NCBI RefSeq assembly: GCF_013415115.1
Contig: NZ_JACCDD010000002.1
Coordinates: 372,001-436,000 of the forward strand
Reading direction: 5' to 3'
Length of the DNA: 64,000 nucleotides
DNA from: Vreelandella zhaodongensis
Lineage (GTDB): Bacteria; Pseudomonadota; Gammaproteobacteria; Pseudomonadales; Halomonadaceae
Shown here: positions 34,386 through 42,339 of the stretch, in pieces
Position numbering within the stretch: the stretch's first letter is position 1
How the letters are laid out: each line of letters begins with the position of its first letter
Notes under the pieces: generated by a model
Told to the model about the DNA's origin: nothing
The model's database searches: none
The model's input: only the letters and a program-made list of their open reading frames with translations
Translations under genes and position numbers: made by a program

Positions 34386-34460
34386 AAATGGTGAAAAAGG
34401 CTGACACTCCGCTTCAACAGCCGCGAGAGGTGGAAAAAGACAGTCTCACCCCGCCCTTTC

Positions 34461-34507
34461 TGCACCACAAAAGTCAAAGCCAAGACAGCCTGCACCGCAA
34501 TCGCACA
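34461..34507 (-). promoter_or_regulatory. Two NtrC-like sites upstream of ureD
   Basis: Two sites, each with one good half: TGCACCA at 34461 and TGCACCG at 34491. Centres are 30 bp apart, at about -110 and -140 from the predicted start. The distal site ends 2 bases before the stop of the diguanylate cyclase gene. Confidence 0.55.
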
Positions 34508-34508
34508 T

Positions 34509-35876
34509 TTATGCGTTTTGTACGACCACTCGGTCACGCCCACTACGTTTCGCTTGGTAAAGGGCTTGATCAGCGAGCTGCATTGAACGCTGATAATCAG
34601 GGTGGCCGTCGTGAAGCGTTACACCCACACTGACGGTTACGTTAAGCAGCGTATCGGCGGCGGCCAGCATGGGTTCTTTGGCCACTGCACGGCGTAGGCG
34701 CTCGGCAAATAGTCGGCTGCCATCTTGATCAGTGTCGACCAACACAATCAAAAACTCTTCGCCACCCATACGGAATACATAATCACCACCACGGGTGGAA
34801 CGATCGAGGATACTGGCCACCTGCTGCAGCACATTGTCGCCAGCATCATGGCCGTGGGTATCGTTAATCGCCTTGAAGTGGTCTATATCCACCATCAGCA
34901 GGGCAAAGCGTTTTTCTGAATGGCGGCCAATTTCAATTTCCCGGCTCAGCACCACGGGAAGAAACTTGCGATTCAACAGGCGAGTCAGGCTATCGCGCCC
35001 TGCTTCTAGTCCCGAGGCACGCTCCAGCACGTCGTCCAGTAGCATTAAAATGGTGCGCGCTGCATCGCGAATATCACTCAGGGCATTAAGCCGTTGGGTC
35101 ATGTCATCTAGCCCCAGTGCAACAAGCCACTCTTGATCCACTTGGCGAATATGGCGCGAAATCGTGTTGATTTCTGGCGAGCCTTCAAAGGCATGGCAGG
35201 CTTTGTGAAAATACCACAAGCCAAACTCCGATTTGGAAAGCTTGGGCAGCGTCGCCGTTTCCTGCTGCGCAGCAACGGCAAACATCAGCTCATTTTCCCA
35301 GTTCAATAACGCAGAGCGCTGACGCTCGCGTTCGTCCCCAATATTCTGGGTAAGAGCAAATAGCTTGTACGCTTCTTCGGTGCGTGCATTGCGGTCATTG
35401 GCGACTGAGTAGGCGTGGCTCATGATTTCCATGGCCATATCAATATGATCTGAGATGTAGACGGATGCATCACCTGGCGATAGAGGCGTGGCAAACGTAG
35501 CGTTAATTTGTTGATAAAATGCCTGTTTTAACTGCCTTGCCCCGTTTAGCACCAAATTAATGGGAATATCGACGCGGGCATGCACATGGCCTACTTTCTC
35601 CTGCTGTTCTACCAAGCCGTAAAAATCGACCTGTTCAACGGCAAACATTGCTTTCAGCCACCGCCGCATAGACGGGTTTAAACGCTCCCGCACTTGGTCA
35701 TTGGAGAGAAAAAGCGACGCATGGGGATCTTCCAGCATTACCCCATAAAAATGATCCGCAAAGCGGTCACAGTGGAGCTCTACCAACGTTTCCACTGCTT
35801 GGCGCAGCAATATTGGCGTGCGCTCTAAAAGCACTTGCCATTCGGCGGCGAGCTGATGTTTATCTTTATAGCGCAT
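34509..35876 (-). CDS. Globin-coupled diguanylate cyclase (DosC/YddV-like)
   Basis: A 455-residue soluble signalling enzyme. Residues 1-155 look like a globin-coupled sensor domain, with the proximal-His region QEKVGHVHARVDIPINLVLNGARQLKQAFY. A middle domain (165-290) contains FGLWYFHKACHAFEG, a Cys/His pattern that may bind zinc. The C-terminal GGDEF domain (295-455) has the active motif MGGEEFLIVL and the metal-binding DIDHFKAINDTHGHDAGD. It should make cyclic di-GMP in response to oxygen bound at haem. It sits between urtE and ureD on the same strand, an unusual place; no metabolic link to urea is evident. Confidence 0.87.
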   Translation of the reverse strand: MRYKDKHQLAAEWQVLLERTPILLRQAVETLVELHCDRFADHFYGVMLEDPHASLFLSNDQVRERLNPSMRRWLKAMFAVEQVDFYGLVEQQEKVGHVHARVDIPINLVLNGARQLKQAFYQQINATFATPLSPGDASVYISDHIDMAMEIMSHAYSVANDRNARTEEAYKLFALTQNIGDERERQRSALLNWENELMFAVAAQQETATLPKLSKSEFGLWYFHKACHAFEGSPEINTISRHIRQVDQEWLVALGLDDMTQRLNALSDIRDAARTILMLLDDVLERASGLEAGRDSLTRLLNRKFLPVVLSREIEIGRHSEKRFALLMVDIDHFKAINDTHGHDAGDNVLQQVASILDRSTRGGDYVFRMGGEEFLIVLVDTDQDGSRLFAERLRRAVAKEPMLAAADTLLNVTVSVGVTLHDGHPDYQRSMQLADQALYQAKRSGRDRVVVQNA

Positions 35877-36058
35877 TGCGCACCCAATTATTATTAAGAA
35901 GACGCATCATCTTACACGCAAAATAATAGTGCCAATGCGTACTCAGCTCAGGTTTTTCATCATAAGCCCGCCATTGCCTTGAGTGGGGCACGATTGTGAA
36001 TCAGACAACGCTGTGAATAAGACAGTGGCGGGTGCCAGTGAAACTGGCTGTGGATAAC

Positions 36059-36766
36059 TTAGACGGTCAAATGTTGCTTAATTAGTTCATTGGAAAGCGC
36101 GGCGATATCGCCTTTGGCGACCGGACGGCCGCGATCCATAATCACGAAGCGGTCAGCGTATTTACGGGCAAAGGGCAGCTTCTGCTCCACCAGTAATACC
36201 GTCAGACCATCCTCTTTGATCAGTTGGCGAATCACCTGACCGATTTGTGCCACAATGTTGGGCTGAATACCCTCCCCTGGCTCATCCAAAATCAGCAGTT
36301 TGGGTTCTATCACCAGCGCGCGGCCAATGGCTAGCTGCTGTTGCTGCCCGCCGGATAAGTCACCACCACGGCGATGCCTCATCTCTTTTAAAACAGGGAA
36401 CAGCTCATAGATGCGCTCGGGGATTTTTTTCAGCCCATCGCTGCGCGCTGCCAAGCCGGTGCGTAGATTCTCTTCCACCGTAAGCAGCGGAAAAATCTGC
36501 CGCCCCTGGGGGACAAAACCAATTCCCAAACGAGAGCGCGCTTCCACGGCTTTTTTGGTCAGCTCAATCTCGCCGCCAGCGCCCTGGTAGCGCAGTTGGC
36601 CACTTGTCACCGCCACTTCACCCATGATGGCCTTCATTAAGGTGGTTTTACCCACCCCGTTACGGCCCATCACGCAGGTACATTGGCCTGCAGGCACGTC
36701 GAGATTTAAATCCCACAAGGTGTGACTTTCCCCGTAGAACTGGTTGAGTTGTTCGATTGCCAGCAT
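36059..36766 (-). CDS. urtE: Urea ABC transporter ATP-binding protein UrtE
   Basis: A 235-residue LivF-type ATPase: Walker A GRNGVGKTT, Q loop, signature LSGGQQQQLAIGRAL, Walker B LLILDEPGEGIQPNIV. The block GEVAVTSGQLRYQG and the GEGIQPNI variant are typical of UrtE. Last gene of urtABCDE; its start overlaps the urtD stop by one base. Confidence 0.95.
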   Translation of the reverse strand: MLAIEQLNQFYGESHTLWDLNLDVPAGQCTCVMGRNGVGKTTLMKAIMGEVAVTSGQLRYQGAGGEIELTKKAVEARSRLGIGFVPQGRQIFPLLTVEENLRTGLAARSDGLKKIPERIYELFPVLKEMRHRRGGDLSGGQQQQLAIGRALVIEPKLLILDEPGEGIQPNIVAQIGQVIRQLIKEDGLTVLLVEQKLPFARKYADRFVIMDRGRPVAKGDIAALSNELIKQHLTV

Positions 36767-37602
36767 CAGGCGGCCTCCTCGTCATCCGCACCCAGATACA
36801 CCTCGACCACGCTGGGATCACTGGCGACCTGATCCATACTGCCTTCTGCCAGCACGCTGCCTTGGTGAAGCACGGTCACTTTACGCGCAATGGAACGTAC
36901 AAAGCCCATGTCGTGCTCTACCACAACAACCGACTGCTTACCCGCCAGTCCCGTCAGCAACTCTGCGGTGCGCTCCATCTCTTGTTCTGTCATCCCGGCA
37001 ACGGGTTCATCTACCAGCAACAATCGCGGGCGCTGCATTAACAGCATGCCAATTTCCAGCCACTGCTTTTGGCCGTGGGAGAGAATACCTGCCGGTTGGA
37101 AACGCAGCTCGATCAGGCCAATGGTTCCTAGCACTTCATCGATGCGGTCTTTAATTTCACCGGTCATACGAGCGGTTAGCGTGGGAAAAATTCGCTTGTC
37201 CGCCGCCATCGCCAGCTCCAGGTTTTCGAACACGCTAAGCGCTTCAAATACCGTGGGCTTTTGGAACTTACGGCCAATCCCCAAGCTAGCGATATCCGGT
37301 TCATTCATTTGCAGCAGATTATGGCGGCTGCCAAACCACACGCTGCCTTCATTGGGGCGCGTTTTGCCGGTAATGATGTCCATCATGGTCGTTTTACCGG
37401 CCCCGTTGGGGCCGATAATGCAGCGTAGCTCGCCGTCATCAATGGTCAGGTTCAAGTTATTGATCGCCTTGAAGCCATCGAAGCTCACTGAGACATCTTC
37501 CATATACAGAATCGGGCCATGGCGCACATCCACCGGCGACGCCTGAGGCGCCATAAAATCAAACACCCGATCCCGCGTGGTTAGCGATTGCAATAAGCTC
37601 AT
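36766..37602 (-). CDS. urtD: Urea ABC transporter ATP-binding protein UrtD
   Basis: A 278-residue LivG-type ATPase: Walker A GPNGAGKTT, the UrtD segment MMDIITGKTRPNEGSVWFG, signature-region LSHGQKQWLEIGMLLMQ and Walker B LLLVDEPVAGMTEQEMERTAELL. SHGQ in place of SGGQ is normal for UrtD. About 30 residues precede the conserved ILYMEDVSVSFDGFKA. Overlaps urtC by 4 bases. Confidence 0.95.
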   Translation of the reverse strand: MSLLQSLTTRDRVFDFMAPQASPVDVRHGPILYMEDVSVSFDGFKAINNLNLTIDDGELRCIIGPNGAGKTTMMDIITGKTRPNEGSVWFGSRHNLLQMNEPDIASLGIGRKFQKPTVFEALSVFENLELAMAADKRIFPTLTARMTGEIKDRIDEVLGTIGLIELRFQPAGILSHGQKQWLEIGMLLMQRPRLLLVDEPVAGMTEQEMERTAELLTGLAGKQSVVVVEHDMGFVRSIARKVTVLHQGSVLAEGSMDQVASDPSVVEVYLGADDEEAA

Positions 37603-38747
37603 GCGGTTGCCTCCTTGGGCGGATGGTCGTCACGGGTTTTGCGTTTGAGATAGCGAAATAACCCTGCCACGCCCTTCGGCAGAAACACAGTAACAAGGAC
37701 AAACATCGCGCCCAGGGCAAACAGCCATGCATCGGGCATTACACCGGTGAAAATTGTTTTAGCGTAGTTGACCAGAATCGCCCCGATAACCGCGCCATAT
37801 AGCGTGGCGCGACCACCCAGCGCTACCCACAGCACGATTTCAATCGAGAAAATTGGCGAGAATTCGCTAGGATTGATAATGCCCACCTGAGGCACATAAA
37901 GCGCACCAGCTAAGCCTGCCAGCATGGCGGAAACCACGAACACAAACAGCTGGAAGCGTTCGACTCGGTAGCCAATAAAACGCGTGCGCGCCTCGGCATC
38001 CCGGGTTGCCACGCACACTCGGCCTAGCTTGCTGGTGACAATCGCGCGGCACAGGATGTAGCCCAGCGCCAGCGCAACGCCGGTGGCAATAAACAGCCCT
38101 AAGCGGGTGTCGTTACTGCGCAGGTTGTAGCCCAGCAGTTCGCGGAAATCGGTTAAGCCGTTGTTGCCACCAAAGCCCATCTCGTTGCGGAAAAACGCCA
38201 ACATCAGGGCAAAGGTTAATGCTTGGGTAATAATCGACAAATAGACGCCGGTTACCCGCGACCGAAAGGCCAGGAACCCGAACACTAGTGCTAATAACCC
38301 TGGCGCTATCAGCACCATCGCAAAGGCAAACCAGGCCATATCAAAGCCAAGCCAGTACCAGGGCAGGCTGTCCCAGTTTAAAAACACCATAAAGTCCGGC
38401 AATACTGGGTGGCCGTAGGTGCCGCGTTCACCAATTTGGCGCATCAAGTACATGCCCATGGCATAACCGCCGATGGCAAAAAACGCCCCATGCCCCAAGC
38501 TTAAAATACCGAGATAACCCCACACCAAGTCCACGGCAACAGCTAGCAGCGCATAACTTAAATACTTACCGAACAAGTTAACGGTGTATGCCCCCACATG
38601 CAGCGGGTTATCCGGCGGCACCGCCACGTGCAAGATTGTTACCAGTGCCAATGCAGCTAACAGCACAGAGAGAAAGATCTGCGTTGAGCGTTCGCTGAAC
38701 GGGCGTGTTAGCCAAAAATTTGTCGATGATTCTGTCGTCAATGACAT
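37599..38747 (-). CDS. urtC: Urea ABC transporter permease UrtC
   Basis: A 382-residue LivM-type permease with about ten membrane segments. GKYLSYALLAVAVDLVWGYLGILSLGHGAFFAIGGYAMGMYLMRQIG is the conserved N-terminal block and EGYLSIITQALTFAL-like and NPSEFSPIFSIEIVLWVALGGRATLYGAVIGA complete the family pattern. Only 3 bases separate it from urtB. Confidence 0.95.
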   Translation of the reverse strand: MSLTTESSTNFWLTRPFSERSTQIFLSVLLAALALVTILHVAVPPDNPLHVGAYTVNLFGKYLSYALLAVAVDLVWGYLGILSLGHGAFFAIGGYAMGMYLMRQIGERGTYGHPVLPDFMVFLNWDSLPWYWLGFDMAWFAFAMVLIAPGLLALVFGFLAFRSRVTGVYLSIITQALTFALMLAFFRNEMGFGGNNGLTDFRELLGYNLRSNDTRLGLFIATGVALALGYILCRAIVTSKLGRVCVATRDAEARTRFIGYRVERFQLFVFVVSAMLAGLAGALYVPQVGIINPSEFSPIFSIEIVLWVALGGRATLYGAVIGAILVNYAKTIFTGVMPDAWLFALGAMFVLVTVFLPKGVAGLFRYLKRKTRDDHPPKEATA

Positions 38748-38750
38748 CGC

Positions 38751-40364
38751 TTAGCCCTCCGCAGCCCGGCCCTTCTGCGGGAAGAGTCCACGCGGGCGTT
38801 TTTGAATGAATAGAATGATAAACACCAGCACGATGATTTTGGCCAACACCGCACCCGCCCAGGGTTCCAGCACCTGATTGATGACCCCAAGCGATAGACC
38901 AGCGACCAGCGTTCCCCAAAGATTGCCTACGCCGCCGAACACCACCACCATGAAAGAGTCGATGATGTAGTTCTGCCCAAGGTTGGGGCCGACGTTGGTA
39001 AGCTGCGACAACGCAACGCCCGCTAAGCCTGCCACGCCGGAACCCAATGCAAAGGTCATAATATCGACCCGCGTTGCGCGGATACCCATGGAGCGTGCCA
39101 TAGCGCGGTTTTGAGTCACGGCACGCACTTCCAGCCCAAGTCGCGTGCGGCGCATAATCAGCATCAGGCCTGCAAACACCACCAGCGCAAAACCCAGTAC
39201 ATACATACGGTTGAGCGTTAGCGATAGTGCATCATTGACCACCAATGAACCGCTCATCCACTCAGGGGTAATGACCGTGCGGTTAAGCGGCGAAATACCA
39301 GTGCGAACCAGCTGTTGAAGAATCAAACTGATACCAAAGGTTGCTAATAGGGTCTCCAGCGGGCGGCCTTTGAGGAACTGAATCACACTACGTTCGATGG
39401 CAACCCCCGCCAGCGCTGCAACCATAAAGCCTGCTGGAATCGACAGGATCAACGCCAAACCTGGTTGTCCGGGCAATAACTGCTGCATTGCCCAGGTGGT
39501 ATAAGCGCCCAACATGATCAGCTCGCCGTGAGCCATATTAATTACGCCCATGACGCCAAAGGTGATCGCTAACCCAATTGCCGCGAGCACTAGCACCGAA
39601 CCCAGGCTTAAGCCGAAGTAGAGCGTTTCCAGACCACGGTTTATTTTTAGATTTTGCTCAATGCTGATCAGCGCTTCATTGGCGGCATCGGCGATAATCG
39701 GGTCATCGCCATTAGCGGCTCGGTTAAGCGCTACCCGAACACGTGGGTGCAAACTGCCTCGCAGTGTTTCCACCCCTTCCAGCTCGCCGCTTTCCACTTG
39801 GTAAATAGCCAACGCTTGGGTCAGCCTGCGCTTTACCTGAGCATCTTCTTCCTCAGCGATCAGTTCACTGAGCGGTGCGGCCAGCTCTTCGTCGACCTCA
39901 CCCAATAGCCGGGTAGCCGAGGTGCGACGGCGCTCTACGTCTGGTGAATAGAGATCCACCACAGCAATAGCGCTACGCAACTGATTACGCAGGGCATTGT
40001 TGATACCGATACGGTCTAAATCACGCCGAGACATGTCGCCAAGTGGCTCGCCGGTTAAGGCATCAGCAACTGGCCAATCGCGGCCTCGGTTTTCGAGCAC
40101 CACCACGAAGCGGCCATCGTCAGTGCGCTGTAAGCGACCATCTAACAATGACTGCAACCAGTCGCGAGCGCGCTCATCATCGCTTTGCAAAATAGCGATA
40201 ATTGCTTCGCCTTTGGCAGGATAGGAACGCACGTCCAGCGCTTCTAGTAGCTCAAGCGCCGCTGCGTCATCAGCCTCAACGGTGGCGCTTGTTTGTGCCT
40301 GAGCGGTGACTGTGACGCTGAACAACAGCAGGCACAGCAACCCTAAGGAAAGGAAACGCCTCAT
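38751..40364 (-). CDS. urtB: Urea ABC transporter permease UrtB
   Basis: A 537-residue protein: signal peptide (MRRFLSLGLLCLLLFSVTVTAQAQ), a 220-residue periplasmic helical region that looks like HEAT repeats (residues 25-245), then a LivH-type permease (from LETLYFGLSLGSVLVLAAIGLAITFGVMGVINMAHGELIMLGAYTTW). This long form is standard for UrtB. The ATG at 40364 has AGGAAG upstream; an in-frame start 61 codons earlier was rejected as it would translate the structured leader. The gap to urtA holds the complex inverted repeat at 40429-40542. Confidence 0.94.
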   Translation of the reverse strand: MRRFLSLGLLCLLLFSVTVTAQAQTSATVEADDAAALELLEALDVRSYPAKGEAIIAILQSDDERARDWLQSLLDGRLQRTDDGRFVVVLENRGRDWPVADALTGEPLGDMSRRDLDRIGINNALRNQLRSAIAVVDLYSPDVERRRTSATRLLGEVDEELAAPLSELIAEEEDAQVKRRLTQALAIYQVESGELEGVETLRGSLHPRVRVALNRAANGDDPIIADAANEALISIEQNLKINRGLETLYFGLSLGSVLVLAAIGLAITFGVMGVINMAHGELIMLGAYTTWAMQQLLPGQPGLALILSIPAGFMVAALAGVAIERSVIQFLKGRPLETLLATFGISLILQQLVRTGISPLNRTVITPEWMSGSLVVNDALSLTLNRMYVLGFALVVFAGLMLIMRRTRLGLEVRAVTQNRAMARSMGIRATRVDIMTFALGSGVAGLAGVALSQLTNVGPNLGQNYIIDSFMVVVFGGVGNLWGTLVAGLSLGVINQVLEPWAGAVLAKIIVLVFIILFIQKRPRGLFPQKGRAAEG

Positions 40365-40428
40365 GGGGTTCTTCCTTTGGTTAACAAAAAGGGGGAACTG
40401 AATATAACGGTGCCAAGAACAAGTTTCC

Positions 40429-40542
40429 GCGAGGGCGCTGTGAGCCCATCCATGGGCGCTACTTTCGCCATCTGACCGCCATGGATGGCGGAAATGCTGG
40501 AACGGTCCGGAACATTTTCCAGCCATGGCGAAAGCCCCTCGC
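40429..40542. repeat. Multi-stem foldable element between urtA and urtB
   Basis: Nested inverted repeats: GCGAGGG (40429) with CCCTCGC (40536); CTTTCGCCAT (40462) with ATGGCGAAAG (40525); inside these CCGCCAT-gg-ATGGCGG (40476-40491) and GCTGGAA (40496) with TTCCAGC (40517). Together they form a three-way-junction fold of about 114 bases. No T-tract follows. Could be a REP/MITE-type repeat or an RNA structure that tunes urtBCDE relative to urtA. Confidence 0.65.
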
Positions 40543-40604
40543 TTCAACCTGTCCTGACACCACGGCGTTAACTGCGGTCATTTCCCTGCTATATATCGCT
40601 TTAG

Positions 40605-41957
40605 TTACTCAGCAAGAGCCGCTTCGGCTTCTTCTGCGGCGGTGCTACCACCACACGAGCCGTTCACAACGTTGAAGTTGCCGCAGCGCATCGGTGCACG
40701 CCAGTCAGCAATCAGGTCACGCGATCCTGGCAGGTAGTCAGACCATGCATCGCCCGCCACAGTAGACGGCGTTTGCCAGACGATATCGAACTGGCCGTTG
40801 TCCTGAATTTCACCAATCAGTACCGGCTTGGTAATGTGATGGTTGGGCATCATCGCCGCATAGCCGCCGGTGAGGTTCGGCACCGTCACGCCGATAATGG
40901 CGTCTTTCACCGCATCAACGTCTGTGGTGCCCGCTTTGCGCACCGCTTCGGCCCACATATTGAAGCCAATGTAGTGCGCTTCCATAGGGTCGTTGGTCAC
41001 GGCATCTTCGTCACCGGTGTAGTCGATCCAGGCATCGATGAAGTCGTAGTTGTCGTCAGTATCGACGCTCATGAAGTAGTTCCAGGCTGCCAAGTGGCCA
41101 ACCAGCGGCCCCGTATCAATACCGGTGAGCTCCTGCTCGCCCACTGAGAAGGCGATGACCGGGATATCGGCAGCGTCGATGCCTTGGTTAGAAAGCTCGG
41201 TGTAAAACGGCACGTTGGCGTCGCCGTTAATTGTTGAGATCACCGCCGTGGGTTTCCCCTCTTCACCAAAGCGACGTATTTCTGACACGATATTCTGCCA
41301 ATCTGAATGACCGAACGGCGTGTAGTTGACCATGATGTCTTCTTCCGCAATGCCGTGCTCATCCTTGAGGAATGCTTCCAAGATGCGGTTGGTGGTGCGC
41401 GGATAAACATAGTCGGTGCCGACAAGCGCAAAGCGTTCAATGCCGACTTCATTAATTAGATACTCAACCGCAGGGATCGCCTGCTGGTTGGGTGCTGCGC
41501 CGGTGTAAAAGACGTTTTCAGATGACTCTTCGCCTTCATACTGCACTGGGTAGAACAGCAGGCCGTTCAACTCTTCGAAGACAGGCAATACGGCTTTGCG
41601 AGATACGGAGGTCCAATTACCAAACACCACGTCTACTTCATGCTGTGCCAGCAGTTCCCGAGCGCGTTCCGCAAACAGTGGCCAGTTAGAAGCAGGGTCG
41701 ACCACAACAGCTTCAAGCTGACGACCCAACAGGCCACCGGCTTCATTTTGCTGTTCGATCAACATTTCAACGGTGTCTTTAAGGACGGTTTCACTAATGG
41801 CCATGGTGCCAGAGAGTGAATGCAGGATGCCGACCTTAATCGGGTCGTCATCTTGGGCAACTGCTTGAGCACTGGCCCCCATGACGGCGGCGGCGATTAA
41901 AGCAGTAGCGAAACGGCCAACAGTACGCGGGTGTGTCTTGCGCTTCAGTGTGGTCAC
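40605..41957 (-). CDS. urtA: Urea ABC transporter substrate-binding protein UrtA
   Basis: A 450-residue periplasmic protein with a signal peptide ending ASAQAVAQ (about residue 35). The mature protein opens DPIKVGILHSLSGTMAISETVLKDTVEMLIEQQNEAGGLLGRQLEAVVVDPASNW, the standard UrtA (FmdD-like) sequence, and includes the VGTDYVYPRTTN segment of the ligand cleft. Binds urea with high affinity for the permease UrtBC. First gene of the urt operon, with a sigma-54/NtrC-like control region at 42084-42254. GGAGGTTC precedes the ATG. Confidence 0.96.
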   Translation of the reverse strand: MTTLKRKTHPRTVGRFATALIAAAVMGASAQAVAQDDDPIKVGILHSLSGTMAISETVLKDTVEMLIEQQNEAGGLLGRQLEAVVVDPASNWPLFAERARELLAQHEVDVVFGNWTSVSRKAVLPVFEELNGLLFYPVQYEGEESSENVFYTGAAPNQQAIPAVEYLINEVGIERFALVGTDYVYPRTTNRILEAFLKDEHGIAEEDIMVNYTPFGHSDWQNIVSEIRRFGEEGKPTAVISTINGDANVPFYTELSNQGIDAADIPVIAFSVGEQELTGIDTGPLVGHLAAWNYFMSVDTDDNYDFIDAWIDYTGDEDAVTNDPMEAHYIGFNMWAEAVRKAGTTDVDAVKDAIIGVTVPNLTGGYAAMMPNHHITKPVLIGEIQDNGQFDIVWQTPSTVAGDAWSDYLPGSRDLIADWRAPMRCGNFNVVNGSCGGSTAAEEAEAALAE

Positions 41958-42083
41958 TTGAACCTCCTTGCGCCCCTTATAAGAAGGGCTCGTTATATGA
42001 GCGTCGCGGCCAAGTCATCTTCCCATCGCACAAGGCGATCGCGGGGATTGATAGACCTGTCGCATCCACTAGCAATAATGATC

Positions 42084-42099
42084 TGCAAGGTTTGCGCCA
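42084..42099 (-). promoter_or_regulatory. Sigma-54 promoter of urtABCDE
   Basis: Minus-strand TGGCGCAAACCTTGCA matches the consensus at 10 of 12 positions including a perfect TTGCA -12 box. Predicted start about 42073, 116 bases before urtA. Confidence 0.78.
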
Positions 42100-42206
42100 C
42101 TTCAAAACCAACAACTTTAAAAAAAATTAAATCAATCAGTTAGCGTTGAATATAACGGCGGCTCTAGCACGCTTCGCACTATCGTGGCGCGCTAGCTTCT
42201 GAAAAA

Positions 42207-42254
42207 TGCACACCGTCCATGCACCACGACGATACCCCGCACCAACAAGGTGCC
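42207..42254 (-). promoter_or_regulatory. NtrC-like sites upstream of urtA
   Basis: CGCACCAACAAGGTGCC (42238-42254) matches the NtrC palindrome at 11 of 14 positions. A second imperfect palindrome TGCAC-N7-ATGCA lies at 42207-42223, and a half site TGCACCA at 42220. The two palindromes are centred about -173 and -142 from the predicted start, 31 bp apart. Confidence 0.65.
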
Positions 42255-42269
42255 CGGTGAGCTACCGAT

Positions 42270-42301
42270 AAAAAAGCGCCCTAGGTAACTAGGGCGCTTT
42301 T
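42270..42301 (-). terminator. Intrinsic terminator after tctA
   Basis: Stem AGCGCCCTAG / CTAGGGCGCT with GTAA loop, flanked by A's and T's on both strands; it separates the tct operon from the urt control region. Confidence 0.85.
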
Positions 42302-42339
42302 AATCGCAGGAGGGCTCGTTAGCCGTCGCTCAGCACTGG

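Noticed and set aside
40365..40547. N-terminal extension of UrtB by 61 residues
   Set aside because: It would precede a clear signal peptide and translate the structured intergenic element; the ATG at 40364 has a good ribosome site.
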